DNA of 64,000 nucleotides. It comes from JAEUKA01 sp044228505. Lineage in GTDB: Bacteria; Myxococcota_A; Polyangia; Palsa-1104; JAEUJZ01. Positions within the stretch are counted from its first letter, which is position 1; each line of letters starts with the position of its first letter. Shown here piece after piece: positions 36,070 through 45,235 of the stretch. The translations under genes were made by a program, and so were the position numbers. Below the pieces are notes generated by a model, which was not told the origin of the DNA, made no database searches, and saw nothing but the letters and a program-made list of their open reading frames with translations. Where the stretch lies: assembly GCA_044228505.1 (NCBI GenBank), contig JBGAUT010000016.1:1-64000 (forward strand), given 5' to 3'.

Positions 36070-36264
36070 GGCCTATTTGAGGAACCCATGCAAGGTCTTG
36101 CAGAGGCCCCTGTTTGCTGCAATATTATTCATCCTGGGTGACGACTTCCGGGCGTACTGCAAGACTCTGGGATGAGTCTATCGGGTTCTACTCCGCATCC
36201 GCTGCTGTATCGTAAACCTCCGTGATTTCGCGGGTATTCATCGAGACAAAAGGGGCGTTTGTTC
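35872..36264. other. Non-coding end of the 23-kb insert with possible che-operon promoter
   Basis: About 390 bp lie between the repeat and the first chemosensory gene. The minus-strand frame of the kinase fragment runs through to 36069 without kinase similarity. Visible are the hairpin at 35883-35895, the perfect palindrome GCAAGGTCTTGC (36090-36101), the inverted repeat GACTC/GAGTC (36163-36178) and a possible sigma-70-type promoter TTGCAG (36098-36103) - 17 bp - AATATT (36121-36126) reading toward the che genes. Confidence 0.4.
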
Positions 36265-36729
36265 GTGTACATCTTACCGATCCGAATTCAGCGAATTTGG
36301 CTGGCCGTAGATGCCGGATTGGTTCAGCAGATCCTTGGTCAGCGGGACTGGTTCAAGGTACCCTCTGCTCCGGCGCAGTGGCCCGGTGTCATCGCATGGA
36401 ATGGGCGTGCGGTGGCTGTACTGGATCTTCCACTTTTGCTCCGGTTTCCACCTCTCCAGCCTGGGATTGCCAGCCATCGCACGCTGGTTGCCAAGACGCG
36501 AGGTTGTCTGCTGGCGATTCCCGTGGAAGAGGTGCGAGAAGCAGCTGTAATTGCAGAGGGATTGATTCAGCCCATCCATGCCACACGCCCAGTGTATGCA
36601 ACGCATGAGTTAGAACTGGATGACATGGTGATGCCACTGCTCGATGTGAGCGCGGTGGTCGCAGAGACGTTGGAACGCAGCAATGCAGGGAGTCGTGGCC
36701 TCGTGTCGAACGAACAGAGGTCGCGTTGA
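36265..36729 (+). CDS. CheW-like coupling protein 1
   Basis: A GTG start at 36265, nine bases after AGGGG, is preferred over TTG 36259, giving 154 aa. The protein has a CheW-like beta-barrel pattern: YILPIRIQRIWLAVDAGLVQQIL, PSAPAQWPGVIAWNGRAVAVLDLPLLL and KTRGCLLAIPVEEVREA. CheW links chemoreceptors to CheA. It is the first gene of a nine-gene chemosensory cluster and overlaps the second CheW-like gene by 4 bp (TTGA). Confidence 0.75.
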   Translation: MYILPIRIQRIWLAVDAGLVQQILGQRDWFKVPSAPAQWPGVIAWNGRAVAVLDLPLLLRFPPLQPGIASHRTLVAKTRGCLLAIPVEEVREAAVIAEGLIQPIHATRPVYATHELELDDMVMPLLDVSAVVAETLERSNAGSRGLVSNEQRSR

Positions 36730-37142
36730 CGAAAGGCCAGAATGCAGAGCAGACCTACTTGGTCTATCAGACAGCGAGCGGACCAATGGGAATCTCTGCG
36801 GCGGACATTTGGTACATCCTCCCTGCAGAAGCCAGTCATGGCATGGCAGACGGTGTATCTGCATACGACGTGTCTGCAGCGGAAGCAGAACGACTTGTGG
36901 TGCTGACCGATCGCGGTGGAGAGGACTCCGCTCCCTTGATGGTTCGTGGTGTACTAAACATGGTTACAATAGACCGCTCCCAAGTTGTGGCCCTTCCTGA
37001 TCTGTGCCGATGCCCTGGCGATGCTTCAGTTGGGGTGGCCTTGGCAGAAGACCACGTCCTGTTTTTGATCGTCGACCCATATCGACTATCGGCAGAGCAA
37101 TCTTCGCCTTCTCCTATGGCCAATTCAAAGGAATCAGCATGA
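36726..37142 (+). CDS. CheW-like coupling protein 2
   Basis: The 138-aa protein uses a TTG start at 36726 that overlaps the previous stop. It shows TYLVYQTASGPMGISAADIWYILP, then PLMVRGVLNMVTIDRSQVVALPDL and HVLFLIVDPYRL, the pattern of a divergent CheW domain (the usual GxINLRGxVIPV strand reads MVRGVLNMVTIDRSQVV). It overlaps the start of the porin-like gene by 4 bp. Two different CheW-like proteins suggest two receptor inputs to one CheA, or an adaptor pair. Confidence 0.68.
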   Translation: MTKGQNAEQTYLVYQTASGPMGISAADIWYILPAEASHGMADGVSAYDVSAAEAERLVVLTDRGGEDSAPLMVRGVLNMVTIDRSQVVALPDLCRCPGDASVGVALAEDHVLFLIVDPYRLSAEQSSPSPMANSKESA

Positions 37143-38518
37143 TGGTTCGTCTGTTGGCAGGCCATTTTCAGACTCTGGTGATGATGCTGTGTTTTTGCGT
37201 CTGCGGGCAGGCTTTTGCGCAGGGTTCGAGTTCCCAGTCAGAGAGCAACACACCCGTCAGTACGACGGAACCTACCCCGGCACCGGTTGGTACGACGGAA
37301 CCTGCTCCGGCACCACTTATGGAACCGAGTGGCTTGCGGCTACGCGGAAGTGGTACCGAGAAAGCGCCGACACCCTCCAGTGGTTTGGTGATTGAGCCAA
37401 GCAAATCGCTTGGACTTGCGGAGCTAGACATCGGTGGAATTCCGCTCTCGCAACTGCTCGACTCTGATGCGACGTTTTCTGGATTGGGCTCCTTTACGAA
37501 GCTGCTGCCGAAGTACGGGATCTCTAGCTACATCCATGGCATTACCACCGCTGGAATCGTTGGCCAGACTGCACCGGAACCGGATCTACTAAACGATCAC
37601 GAAGGGGAAAACACACCTCGGTTTATCGGAGAACTCACGCTGTTTGTGGGTGCCGAACTAATGAATCGGGTCTTTGTCGAAGCGCAGGTCTTCTTCGACG
37701 CGGTAGATACAACGCTGTCCTCGGACTTTGCGCAGATTGACCTGCGGATCTTACGTGAATTTCTGTTCCTTCGTGGGGGCCGTTTCCTGACTCCCATGGG
37801 AGGAATCAACATCTACCCTGAGCCCCAGTTTATGTTTCCACTGACAGACATACCGATGTTCTATGGGAACGTCATTCCTTCGGAATGGGGTGAGCTCGGC
37901 CTGCAGTTTTACGGCCGACACAAGTGGGGCGATGGAAGAGGTCTCTCGTACGCCTTCTATGTGGTCAACGGTTTGGAACAGCGCGTGGTGAATCCTGGGG
38001 ATCCTCTCACCGGTGGGCCGATTCGAGAGATGCGTAACAACTTTCTTGATAACCACAATTCCCATAAGAGCGTGGGGTGGCAGTTCCAACTGGAACCGAC
38101 TCCAGGTCTAGCGTTCGGGATATCTGGTTATGAAGGGGTCTACACCGAGACGGGGACATACCGGATCTACATCGCAGATGCTCACATGTCCTGGAAGCGT
38201 GGCAAGTTCACGCTCCGTGGTGAGTTTGCGATGACTCGCCAAGAGACAGAGACGGACACACTTCTGAAATTGGGTGGCTACGGTCTGGCTAGCTATCGCT
38301 TCAAGTACGTCGAGCCAATCGTGATGGTCGATGCCATCCGGCTGGATGGATCACACGAACTGGACCGGATCGCAGCGACGTTTGGAGCGGCAGTCTTTCC
38401 CTTTCCACAGAAGGTTCCCAGCGCGTCGATTCGAACATCCTATTCACCTCGTTGGAATCTGCAGACCGGTGAGATCGCGACTCATCACCTGTCTCTTGAA
38501 GCGCGGGTCGCGTTTTAG
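37139..38518 (+). CDS. Outer-membrane porin-like protein in the chemosensory operon
   Basis: ATG 37139 overlaps the CheW-like stop (ATGA) and gives 459 aa. A signal peptide (VMMLCFCVCGQAFAQG) is followed by a Pro/Thr repeat region with two copies of TTEPTPAPVG-like units, then a beta-rich domain with GELTLFVGAELMNRVFVEAQVFFD, LREFLFLRGGRFLTPMGGINIYPEPQF, SAEWGELGLQFYGRHKW-like strands and a final aromatic strand (HHLSLEARVAF) typical of outer membrane barrels. It resembles phosphate-selective porin O/P-like proteins. Its tight placement inside a che operon is unusual and suggests a surface signal or substrate feeding the pathway. Confidence 0.7.
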   Translation: MMVRLLAGHFQTLVMMLCFCVCGQAFAQGSSSQSESNTPVSTTEPTPAPVGTTEPAPAPLMEPSGLRLRGSGTEKAPTPSSGLVIEPSKSLGLAELDIGGIPLSQLLDSDATFSGLGSFTKLLPKYGISSYIHGITTAGIVGQTAPEPDLLNDHEGENTPRFIGELTLFVGAELMNRVFVEAQVFFDAVDTTLSSDFAQIDLRILREFLFLRGGRFLTPMGGINIYPEPQFMFPLTDIPMFYGNVIPSEWGELGLQFYGRHKWGDGRGLSYAFYVVNGLEQRVVNPGDPLTGGPIREMRNNFLDNHNSHKSVGWQFQLEPTPGLAFGISGYEGVYTETGTYRIYIADAHMSWKRGKFTLRGEFAMTRQETETDTLLKLGGYGLASYRFKYVEPIVMVDAIRLDGSHELDRIAATFGAAVFPFPQKVPSASIRTSYSPRWNLQTGEIATHHLSLEARVAF

Positions 38519-38526
38519 CACTCATC

Positions 38527-39105
38527 ATGAATCGCCGGGCCGCCATAGTTACGCTCATCTCTGCTGCTGCAGGATTCTGCAGCACTGCAGAGGCGGCGGA
38601 GCTTGGTCCAAAGCAGATTGCGCTGCTGATCCTGCGAGTGCTGGCTTATGACCGCAACCTAAAGACACGATCGGATGGCAAGACTGCATCGATCGTCGTG
38701 CTGTTTCAGGAAGGGAATCAGGCATCGGAGTCTTTGCAAATCGATATGGAAAACGCGCTAGAGGATCTTTCGAGCGGAGCAAGCATCTCTGGCTTGGCTG
38801 TCAAAGCGACTTCGTACGCTTATGCCAATCCAGCGGCGCTCGACGCTCGCTTGGCATCTCTGCGGGCGGTCGCTGTTTTCGTGTGCTCTGGGCTTGGGGA
38901 TGCGATTCCCCACATCACCGCAGTGGTCCGCAAGCGCTCCGTGCTCAGCTTCACACTCAACACGGCCTTTGTAAAAGGTGGGCTCAGTGTTGGCTTTGCC
39001 AATGCAGAAGACCGAGTCCACATCGTGGTCAACCTACCAGCATATCGAGCGGAGGGCGTCGACCTAGATGCCTCTCTGCTGCGGATTGCGGATTTGTATC
39101 GCTGA
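38527..39105 (+). CDS. YfiR-family (DUF4154) periplasmic protein
   Basis: The 192-aa protein has a signal peptide (MNRRAAIVTLISAAAGFCSTAEA) and the YfiR pattern ALLILRVLAYDRNL, IVVLFQEGNQAS, VFVCSGLGDAIPHITAVVRKRSVLSFT, and GGLSVGFANAEDRVHIVVNLPAYRAEGVDLDASLLRIADLY. YfiR proteins are periplasmic regulators that usually control an inner-membrane diguanylate cyclase with a CHASE8 sensor. Here the next gene, overlapping by 1 bp, encodes a methyl-accepting transducer, so it may regulate that receptor instead. Confidence 0.85.
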   Translation: MNRRAAIVTLISAAAGFCSTAEAAELGPKQIALLILRVLAYDRNLKTRSDGKTASIVVLFQEGNQASESLQIDMENALEDLSSGASISGLAVKATSYAYANPAALDARLASLRAVAVFVCSGLGDAIPHITAVVRKRSVLSFTLNTAFVKGGLSVGFANAEDRVHIVVNLPAYRAEGVDLDASLLRIADLYR

Positions 39106-40652
39106 TGGATGCAAACATGAATCTACACCTGACTGCCCTTTCTCTTCGAGGCCGACTGGTTTCACTGACCAGTTTGATCTTGTTGGCGGTTTCACTGGCG
39201 CTGATACTGATTCTGCCTTCACGGATCGGAGAGGTGTTGCAGCAGCGGATGGAAGAGCGCGTGGCCAGCCTAGCGCAGGTGGCCGCAGCTGCACTCACTG
39301 CTGGTGTTGAATTTGACGATGCCAAAAACAGCCAGGAGTCCATCGAAGGCCTGCGGTTGGTCACGGACTTTGACTACGCGTTGGTGCGGAGGGTAAACGG
39401 AACCGCTCTGGTCAGCATCAATTCCGAACGAATTCCGGATACCCGAGTGGCGGTCGGATCGCAGTCGGTCATTACCATTCACAATGGAGTGATGAGAATC
39501 GACCGTGCGGTGACCGGTAAGGTGGGAGTCGTCGGTACACTTACACTCGGATTTTCCATGTCCGGGCTTCAAGCTGAGATGAAAGCGTGGCAGCGGAACA
39601 TCATCCTGTGGTCTCTGCTGGTGCTGCTCCTTGGTACTGCGGTAAACTACATCATAGGTACGATCTTGGTGGGTCCGATCCATATGATCACCTCGGTTGC
39701 GTTGCGAATTGCCGGTGGCGATCTGTCGCAACCGAATCTTGGGATTACTCGCAAGGATGAGGTAGGGCAGATGGCTGCCGCGTTTGATCGCATGCTGCAG
39801 CTGCTCCGTGGGCTGGCGAGCGTTGCGGACAGACTCGGGCGGGGGGATCTCGGTGGCAAGGTACTCCTTGATGGCCAAGTAGGCGAAGCCATTCAGCGGA
39901 TGGTGCAAGGACAGCGTGCTCTGGTCGGACAGATCTCCGATGCCGCGATGAAGCTTGGAGGCGCAGCGACCCAGATCTACGCGGTCCTGCAGGAACAGGA
40001 GGCATCTACAGCGAAGCAGGCCGGTGGCGTGGAAGAGGTCAGTCGCACCATGCAGTCTCTACACGACAGCGCAGGCAACATTGCGGAGTCCGCCCGTGGC
40101 GTGTTTGAGAATGCGCAACGAACCCGCCAGACTACGGATGGGATGTCTTCTCACGCGACGACTCTAAACAGTCATACGGCCCGTATTGCGGAGCTGTTGG
40201 AGGTCATTCGAGACATCGCAGATCGTAGCGATCTGCTGGCGCTCAATGCATCACTCGAAGCAACCCGGGCGGGAGAGGCAGGACGGGCCTTTTCGCTGGT
40301 TGCGACCGAGATGCGTCGTTTGGCAGAACGCGTCACAGCCAGCGTGCAGAGTGTCAAGTCACTGCTCGTGGACATTCGAAGCTCGGCTGCCGCCAGTGCT
40401 TCATCCACCGACGAAAGCCGCAAGTTAGCAGAGAACACCACGGAATCCGCACGACAGATTACGTTGGTCACTCAGCAGCAGCGTACCGCCACCGGTCAAG
40501 TGCTAGAGAGCATGCAGGAGATCTCTGCGATCTTAAGCGACAGCGTGACTTCCACTCGTGAGATTCGCGCCTCTAGTGAAATGTTGCGCAGGACAGCACA
40601 GCACCTGAATGAGGTGGTCGGTAAGTTCAAGCTTGAGGGCGCAGACAAATGA
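39105..40652 (+). CDS. Methyl-accepting chemotaxis protein with HAMP domain
   Basis: ATG 39105 overlaps the YfiR-like stop (TGATG), giving 515 aa. TM1 (about residues 16-37) is followed by a CHASE8-like periplasmic domain of about 125 residues (MEERVASLAQVAAAALTAGVEFDDAKNSQE). TM2 (IILWSLLVLLLGTAVNYIIGTILVGPI) and HAMP come next, then an MCP hairpin with tip RDIADRSDLLALNASLEATRAGEAGRAFSLVATEMRRLAE. The periplasmic part resembles the sensor that YfiR partners normally bind, which makes a YfiR-MCP pair plausible. It overlaps CheA by 4 bp. Confidence 0.9.
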   Translation: MDANMNLHLTALSLRGRLVSLTSLILLAVSLALILILPSRIGEVLQQRMEERVASLAQVAAAALTAGVEFDDAKNSQESIEGLRLVTDFDYALVRRVNGTALVSINSERIPDTRVAVGSQSVITIHNGVMRIDRAVTGKVGVVGTLTLGFSMSGLQAEMKAWQRNIILWSLLVLLLGTAVNYIIGTILVGPIHMITSVALRIAGGDLSQPNLGITRKDEVGQMAAAFDRMLQLLRGLASVADRLGRGDLGGKVLLDGQVGEAIQRMVQGQRALVGQISDAAMKLGGAATQIYAVLQEQEASTAKQAGGVEEVSRTMQSLHDSAGNIAESARGVFENAQRTRQTTDGMSSHATTLNSHTARIAELLEVIRDIADRSDLLALNASLEATRAGEAGRAFSLVATEMRRLAERVTASVQSVKSLLVDIRSSAAASASSTDESRKLAENTTESARQITLVTQQQRTATGQVLESMQEISAILSDSVTSTREIRASSEMLRRTAQHLNEVVGKFKLEGADK

Positions 40653-42787
40653 GCGACCGAAAACAACAGCTAATACAGCGCTTTCGGGCAAGTGCTATCG
40701 ATCGACTGCGAAAGATCGATCTAGAGCTGGGTCACGTAGAAGCGGAATCGTCTGCTTCCCCGAATGTAGTCTCCACACTACGGGAACTACATACGATCAA
40801 AGGTGAGTCGAGGATGCTCGGCTTGCCAGCAGTCAGCAACATTGCTCATTTGCTTGAAGACTTACTTCGTCCGATCGCGCAACAGAATGGACCTTTTGAG
40901 CCGGACACTCTTCGTAACTGCCGCAGAGGGCTCACTTCGCTGATCACGGTGATGAACGAAGCCGAGATGGATGAAGCGGTTCTTAGCGCAGCGCTGGCTG
41001 TAACCAACGAGGAATTGCAAAGTGCAATCGGGAGTCCGGTCTCCTCTTCGCTTTCATTTAAGCCCGCACAAGAGGCCTCGTCCTCCACGGTACCGCAGCC
41101 GGAAGCTCGGTCCAATCAAGAACACTCCAGCGGTGCGGTGTCTCCGCAGGTATCCACCTCGGTTCCGCTTGAACCGAGTGGGAATGATGAGATTCATCGA
41201 TGGGTGCATGTTTCCTCGCAAAAAATCGATGCCCTCTGTGAGAGTACCGCCGAGCTAGAGACCGTCTTTCATGCGCTGTTTGCACAGGCGCAAGTGACGC
41301 TTGCGGAGAAGTCTCCCCGCGGTGAAGACCTTCGGGCGCTGCGAGAGGAGATGGACCGCTGCCGCGTTCGAATCGAGGAGGTCACCGGGATGGTGTGGGC
41401 GCTGCAGCTCGTACCAGTCGAGCCCGTCCTTGTCGATTTGGCGCAGCATGCAGAGGATTTGGCACGCAGCCAAGGTAAACGAGTACGGGTTCGAATCCAG
41501 AGTGGGAGCGCCCAGCTTGAAAGAAGTGTGCTCGATTCACTTTGGGATCCGCTACTACATCTGGTTCGAAATGCGATCGATCACGGTGTAGAGCAACCGA
41601 TTGATCGAGGGGGAAAGCCTGCTGAAGCAACTTTGATACTTGGCGCAGAATCTCATGGTGCGACGCTGGTGATCACTGTAGGAGATGATGGACGTGGCAT
41701 TGATGCGGCCCTGGTCCGTAACGCTGCCGTTGCCCGAAATCTGTTATCTAGGCCTGCCGCCGACGCACTCAGTGATGCCCAGATCTATGGATTCCTGTTC
41801 CGGCACGGTTTCTCGACCAAAAGTACGGTGACAGACATTTCTGGACGTGGGATCGGGCTCGACGTGGTGCGCAGTGCAGTGGAACGTGTCGGCGGCTCGG
41901 TCGAGCTAACCAGTACGTTCGGTGCCGGCACGCACTTCTACCTGACCGTACCAGCCAGACTCAGTCGTGAGCGGGCTCTGGTATTTTCGTATCAAGGGAC
42001 TCTGTATGCCATTCCTGCGCGGCAAGTACTGGATGTCTTGAACCTCAATTCCCAAACTGTCCGTTCCGTTGTTGGTGGCCGGGCTCTGTGGTCTCGCCAT
42101 GGCATCTTGCCTCTGCTATCGATGACGACCGCGCTCGGCATCACAGGGCCGAAGGCCCAGACCATTGCTGAACCACACGTAATTATCGTTAGCACTAGCA
42201 GTGGCCCGAATGCATTTTCGGTGGGCGGCATCATCGGTGAGTGCGAACTGGTCCGCAAACCGTGCGATCCATTGACGGCAGCGAGCTCAGGAAGCACCGC
42301 AAGTGCAACCTTGGACGATGGCCGCCTGGTGCTGTATGTGAATCCCGTTGATCTGCTGCGCAGAGTGCATCAAGCCAGCAGTGCTGCGTTCGAGCAACCG
42401 CTTGCCCAGACTCATCGGGTCTTGGTGGTTGATGACTCTGCAATCATTCGTCATTTGGTGACACAGGTACTCGGTGCGGGGGGATACAGCACCTCCAGCG
42501 CTGAGAACGGTCGTCAGGCGCTCTCGATGTGCGAGAGCCAGTTGCCATCACTGATGCTGTCTGATCTTGATATGCCGGAGATGGATGGACTGGAACTGCT
42601 GAGCAATGTGCGGAAGCGCTGGCCTTCCCTTCCGGTAATCATTTTTTCTAGCAACGCCGGAACGGAAGCCCGTGAACGGGCGAGGGAGCTGGGCGCCCAA
42701 GCGTACATCGTCAAGTCGAATCTTGACCACGAAGCACTCCGCGCAACTGTGGACCGAGTGCTAGGAAGACAACGCGAGGACAGCTGA
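40649..42787 (+). CDS. cheA: Chemosensory histidine kinase CheA with fused receiver
   Basis: The 712-aa protein has HPt at about 1-110 (ELHTIKGESRMLG, phospho-His 48), a linker, dimerisation and HATPase domains (LVRNAIDHGVEQP, GDDGRGIDAA, GFSTKSTVTDISGRGIGLDVV), a CheW-like domain (about 430-570) and a C-terminal receiver (VLVVDDSAIIRHLV, LMLSDLDMPEMDGLELL, SSNAGT). Fused CheA-REC proteins are common in alternative-function chemosensory systems of Myxococcota. Its gene starts 4 bp before the MCP stop and abuts cheB with a 1-bp overlap. Confidence 0.93.
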   Translation: MSDRKQQLIQRFRASAIDRLRKIDLELGHVEAESSASPNVVSTLRELHTIKGESRMLGLPAVSNIAHLLEDLLRPIAQQNGPFEPDTLRNCRRGLTSLITVMNEAEMDEAVLSAALAVTNEELQSAIGSPVSSSLSFKPAQEASSSTVPQPEARSNQEHSSGAVSPQVSTSVPLEPSGNDEIHRWVHVSSQKIDALCESTAELETVFHALFAQAQVTLAEKSPRGEDLRALREEMDRCRVRIEEVTGMVWALQLVPVEPVLVDLAQHAEDLARSQGKRVRVRIQSGSAQLERSVLDSLWDPLLHLVRNAIDHGVEQPIDRGGKPAEATLILGAESHGATLVITVGDDGRGIDAALVRNAAVARNLLSRPAADALSDAQIYGFLFRHGFSTKSTVTDISGRGIGLDVVRSAVERVGGSVELTSTFGAGTHFYLTVPARLSRERALVFSYQGTLYAIPARQVLDVLNLNSQTVRSVVGGRALWSRHGILPLLSMTTALGITGPKAQTIAEPHVIIVSTSSGPNAFSVGGIIGECELVRKPCDPLTAASSGSTASATLDDGRLVLYVNPVDLLRRVHQASSAAFEQPLAQTHRVLVVDDSAIIRHLVTQVLGAGGYSTSSAENGRQALSMCESQLPSLMLSDLDMPEMDGLELLSNVRKRWPSLPVIIFSSNAGTEARERARELGAQAYIVKSNLDHEALRATVDRVLGRQREDS

Positions 42788-43890
42788 TGGCGCAGGTTGT
42801 TCTTTTCGATAAGTCAGCGGCTTCGCGTCGTCTGATACGATCTGTGCTCGAGTGCGAGCACGACATTAAGGTCGTTGAGGAGTTCGTTCAGTCGGCTGAT
42901 TTGATGCAGTATCTGATGCACTCGACACCGGATCTGGTGCTGATTGATGCCCACATTTTGTCTCAAGGCGGACTCGATGCGATCGAGTCGATCATGTCCG
43001 ACTTTCCTCTGCCAATCTTGCTACTGTCCGAGTATGAGCAAGACCACCAAGCTGCGGGGCTGCTCCACGCGATGGCGAAAGGAGCGCTGGCCGTTGAATC
43101 CAAGCCATCGATGTCTGATGTCCAAGGAGGTCGCTCGCTTCGCGCCGCTGTACGACGGTTGATTCGAGTTCCTGTGGTGCATCATCCTCGCAGTCGATTG
43201 ATTCGTGCAGCGAAAGCATGCTCGCCCAGATCCGGAATACTGCAAGATCGAAAGCCTGCTACCAGAGGATCTGCCACCGTAGACGTTGTCAACCGAGTTG
43301 CTGAAGTCGTCGGGATCGGTGCCTCTGCGGGGGGGCCCGGTGTAGTCGCTGAAATCCTTTCCGCGCTTCCCAAGGATTTTTCTGCGTGTGTGATGGTGGT
43401 GCAGCATCTTCCTGTCGGTTTTGCCGACCACTTTGCATCATTTCTGCGGGTGCGAATCCAGCTTCCGGTGGAAGTACCGAACCACCGTTTGGCGATCGTG
43501 GCAGGGAAGGTGATAGTTGCTCCTGATGATGCACACTTGGTGATCGGAACTCACGGTCTATGCCAGCCCCTGCACTCTGCTGCGGTTCGTGGACATCGTC
43601 CCTCCATTGATCTTCTGTTCGAGTCGATGGCACGCTTCTATGGAGCAGCGAGTGTTGGTGTGGTTCTCAGCGGAATAGGGAATGATGGCACGGTCGGGCT
43701 GCGCGCCATTCAGAAGAGTGGCGGATTGACCGTTTGTCAGGATGGTGAAAGTGCGGCAGTCAACGGCATGCCACGGGCCGCCAGCGATAGCGGGGCCGCC
43801 GCATTTTGTCAAACTCCCAGAGAGATCATTCAGACTCTACTTCGCGTAGGTTCTCGGAACAGAGAGTCAGGAGGACTTCATGGAACCTGA
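42787..43890 (+). CDS. cheB: Protein-glutamate methylesterase CheB
   Basis: The 367-aa protein has an N-terminal receiver and a C-terminal methylesterase with the triad in GASAGGPG (Ser), VQHLPVGFADHFASFL (His) and GIGNDGTVGLRAIQ (Asp). The receiver retains the acceptor region (LVLIDAHI), but its first acidic pair reads LFDKSAA instead of the usual VDDS, so phosphoryl/Mg2+ chemistry may be altered. It removes methyl groups from the operon's MCP. The gene overlaps cheR by 11 bp. Confidence 0.92.
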   Translation: MAQVVLFDKSAASRRLIRSVLECEHDIKVVEEFVQSADLMQYLMHSTPDLVLIDAHILSQGGLDAIESIMSDFPLPILLLSEYEQDHQAAGLLHAMAKGALAVESKPSMSDVQGGRSLRAAVRRLIRVPVVHHPRSRLIRAAKACSPRSGILQDRKPATRGSATVDVVNRVAEVVGIGASAGGPGVVAEILSALPKDFSACVMVVQHLPVGFADHFASFLRVRIQLPVEVPNHRLAIVAGKVIVAPDDAHLVIGTHGLCQPLHSAAVRGHRPSIDLLFESMARFYGAASVGVVLSGIGNDGTVGLRAIQKSGGLTVCQDGESAAVNGMPRAASDSGAAAFCQTPREIIQTLLRVGSRNRESGGLHGT

Positions 43891-45235
43891 CTCATTGATC
43901 CTGCGGCTCATCGAGCGCATTGAGGAGTGGTACGCAATCGATCTCCGGCAGCGTGAATCAGAAGTGGAGCAGTGGCTGCGTGCGCGTTCTCCATCCGAAG
44001 ATTCCAAAGGTGCATCCGAGCTGGCAGAGACCATCACGAGTCCGCACAGTCCGCTTGCCAAGGAGCTGCTCCATTGCTTCACGGTACCGCATACTCGCTT
44101 CTTTAGAGACTCAGAGCAGTTCCGTGCGATCGATAGCGCGCTGGCTACGCTTGCTGGAGCCAGACTCCGCATCTGGGTTGCGGGTTGTTCCACAGGCGAA
44201 GAGGCGTACACGTTGGCGCTGCTCGCACTGGAGCGCAATCGGGATGTCGAGATCGTCGGGTCAGACATCAATGCCAGTTCGCTCGGGCAGGCCCAGCGTG
44301 GCCGCTATCCCGCCAGCGTGCTGGAACACATACCCCGCTCCTTTCACCATCACCTTGTGCATCATGGCTTGGTCGTCGACATATCGCCCCAGGTGAGTCG
44401 GCTCGTGCGGTTTGTCGAACACAACCTAGCAAACCCTCCGCTGCGACCGCAGACTGGTCTTGGCTGGGATATGATTCTCTGTCGAAACGTGCTCATCTAC
44501 TTTCGTGGATCAGTAGTGACAACGACCTTGCACCGGCTGAGCCAAGTACTGGTTCCGGGGGGCTACTTGATGCTAGGGGCGAGTGAGTTTCATCATCGCT
44601 TTTCGAAAGAACTTGTCCCGGTGCGTATTGCTGAGCGGATCGTTCTACAGCGTTTACCGAAGATCGCTTATGAATCGATGTCAGCGCCTGCTTTCGCTGC
44701 ACCCATTGTGCGGTCCCGGCCGCTGGAGATTTCTGCGTTGAGCAGAGACTCCTCCATTCCCAAGCCACACCCAATGGCGCAGCGGTTGCTGTCGGGTCAG
44801 CTCGAGTCTGTGTTGACCGAGTCCCTGGCAATGCTGATTCAGGACGAGGCCGCGCAGCCCGCGTTGCTGCTGGCCGGGATTGCGTTTCATTTGAAGGGCA
44901 ACCACCAAGAGGCCATCGCGCTCCTTGAACAGACCCAACACCAGCATCCTACCTGCTGGTTGGCTACCTATTATCTGGCTGTGAGTCTCGATGCATTGGG
45001 ACGGTATGATGATGCGCGGGAGGCCTATCGATTGCTCCTGCAGAGTCCGTCTCCGACTCCGGCCGCCGAAGCTCTGATCGCGCTACTGGATTTGCAACTG
45101 TGGAAGGGCGAAGCCTTTGCGCTCGCTCGTTCGCGTTTAAGGGGGTCTCAAGACCGAATTCCCACAGCGATATCCATGACCAGAAGCGCAGTAACACTCG
45201 ACGTACGGAAGGAACATGACCAACCGAAGGTTTAA
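43880..45235 (+). CDS. cheR: CheR methyltransferase with C-terminal TPR region
   Basis: The 451-aa protein has a CheR SAM-binding domain: VPHTRFFRDSEQF, IWVAGCSTGEEAYTLALLALE, VGSDINASSLGQAQRGRYP, and WDMILCRNVLIYF. The last 130 residues form TPR-like helices (ALLLAGIAFHLKGNHQEAIALLEQ, TYYLAVSLDALGRYDDAREAYRLL). TPR-fused CheR proteins are typical of alternative-function clusters, where the TPR recruits partners. The gene overlaps the CheY-like gene by 20 bp. Confidence 0.92.
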   Translation: MEPDSLILRLIERIEEWYAIDLRQRESEVEQWLRARSPSEDSKGASELAETITSPHSPLAKELLHCFTVPHTRFFRDSEQFRAIDSALATLAGARLRIWVAGCSTGEEAYTLALLALERNRDVEIVGSDINASSLGQAQRGRYPASVLEHIPRSFHHHLVHHGLVVDISPQVSRLVRFVEHNLANPPLRPQTGLGWDMILCRNVLIYFRGSVVTTTLHRLSQVLVPGGYLMLGASEFHHRFSKELVPVRIAERIVLQRLPKIAYESMSAPAFAAPIVRSRPLEISALSRDSSIPKPHPMAQRLLSGQLESVLTESLAMLIQDEAAQPALLLAGIAFHLKGNHQEAIALLEQTQHQHPTCWLATYYLAVSLDALGRYDDAREAYRLLLQSPSPTPAAEALIALLDLQLWKGEAFALARSRLRGSQDRIPTAISMTRSAVTLDVRKEHDQPKV

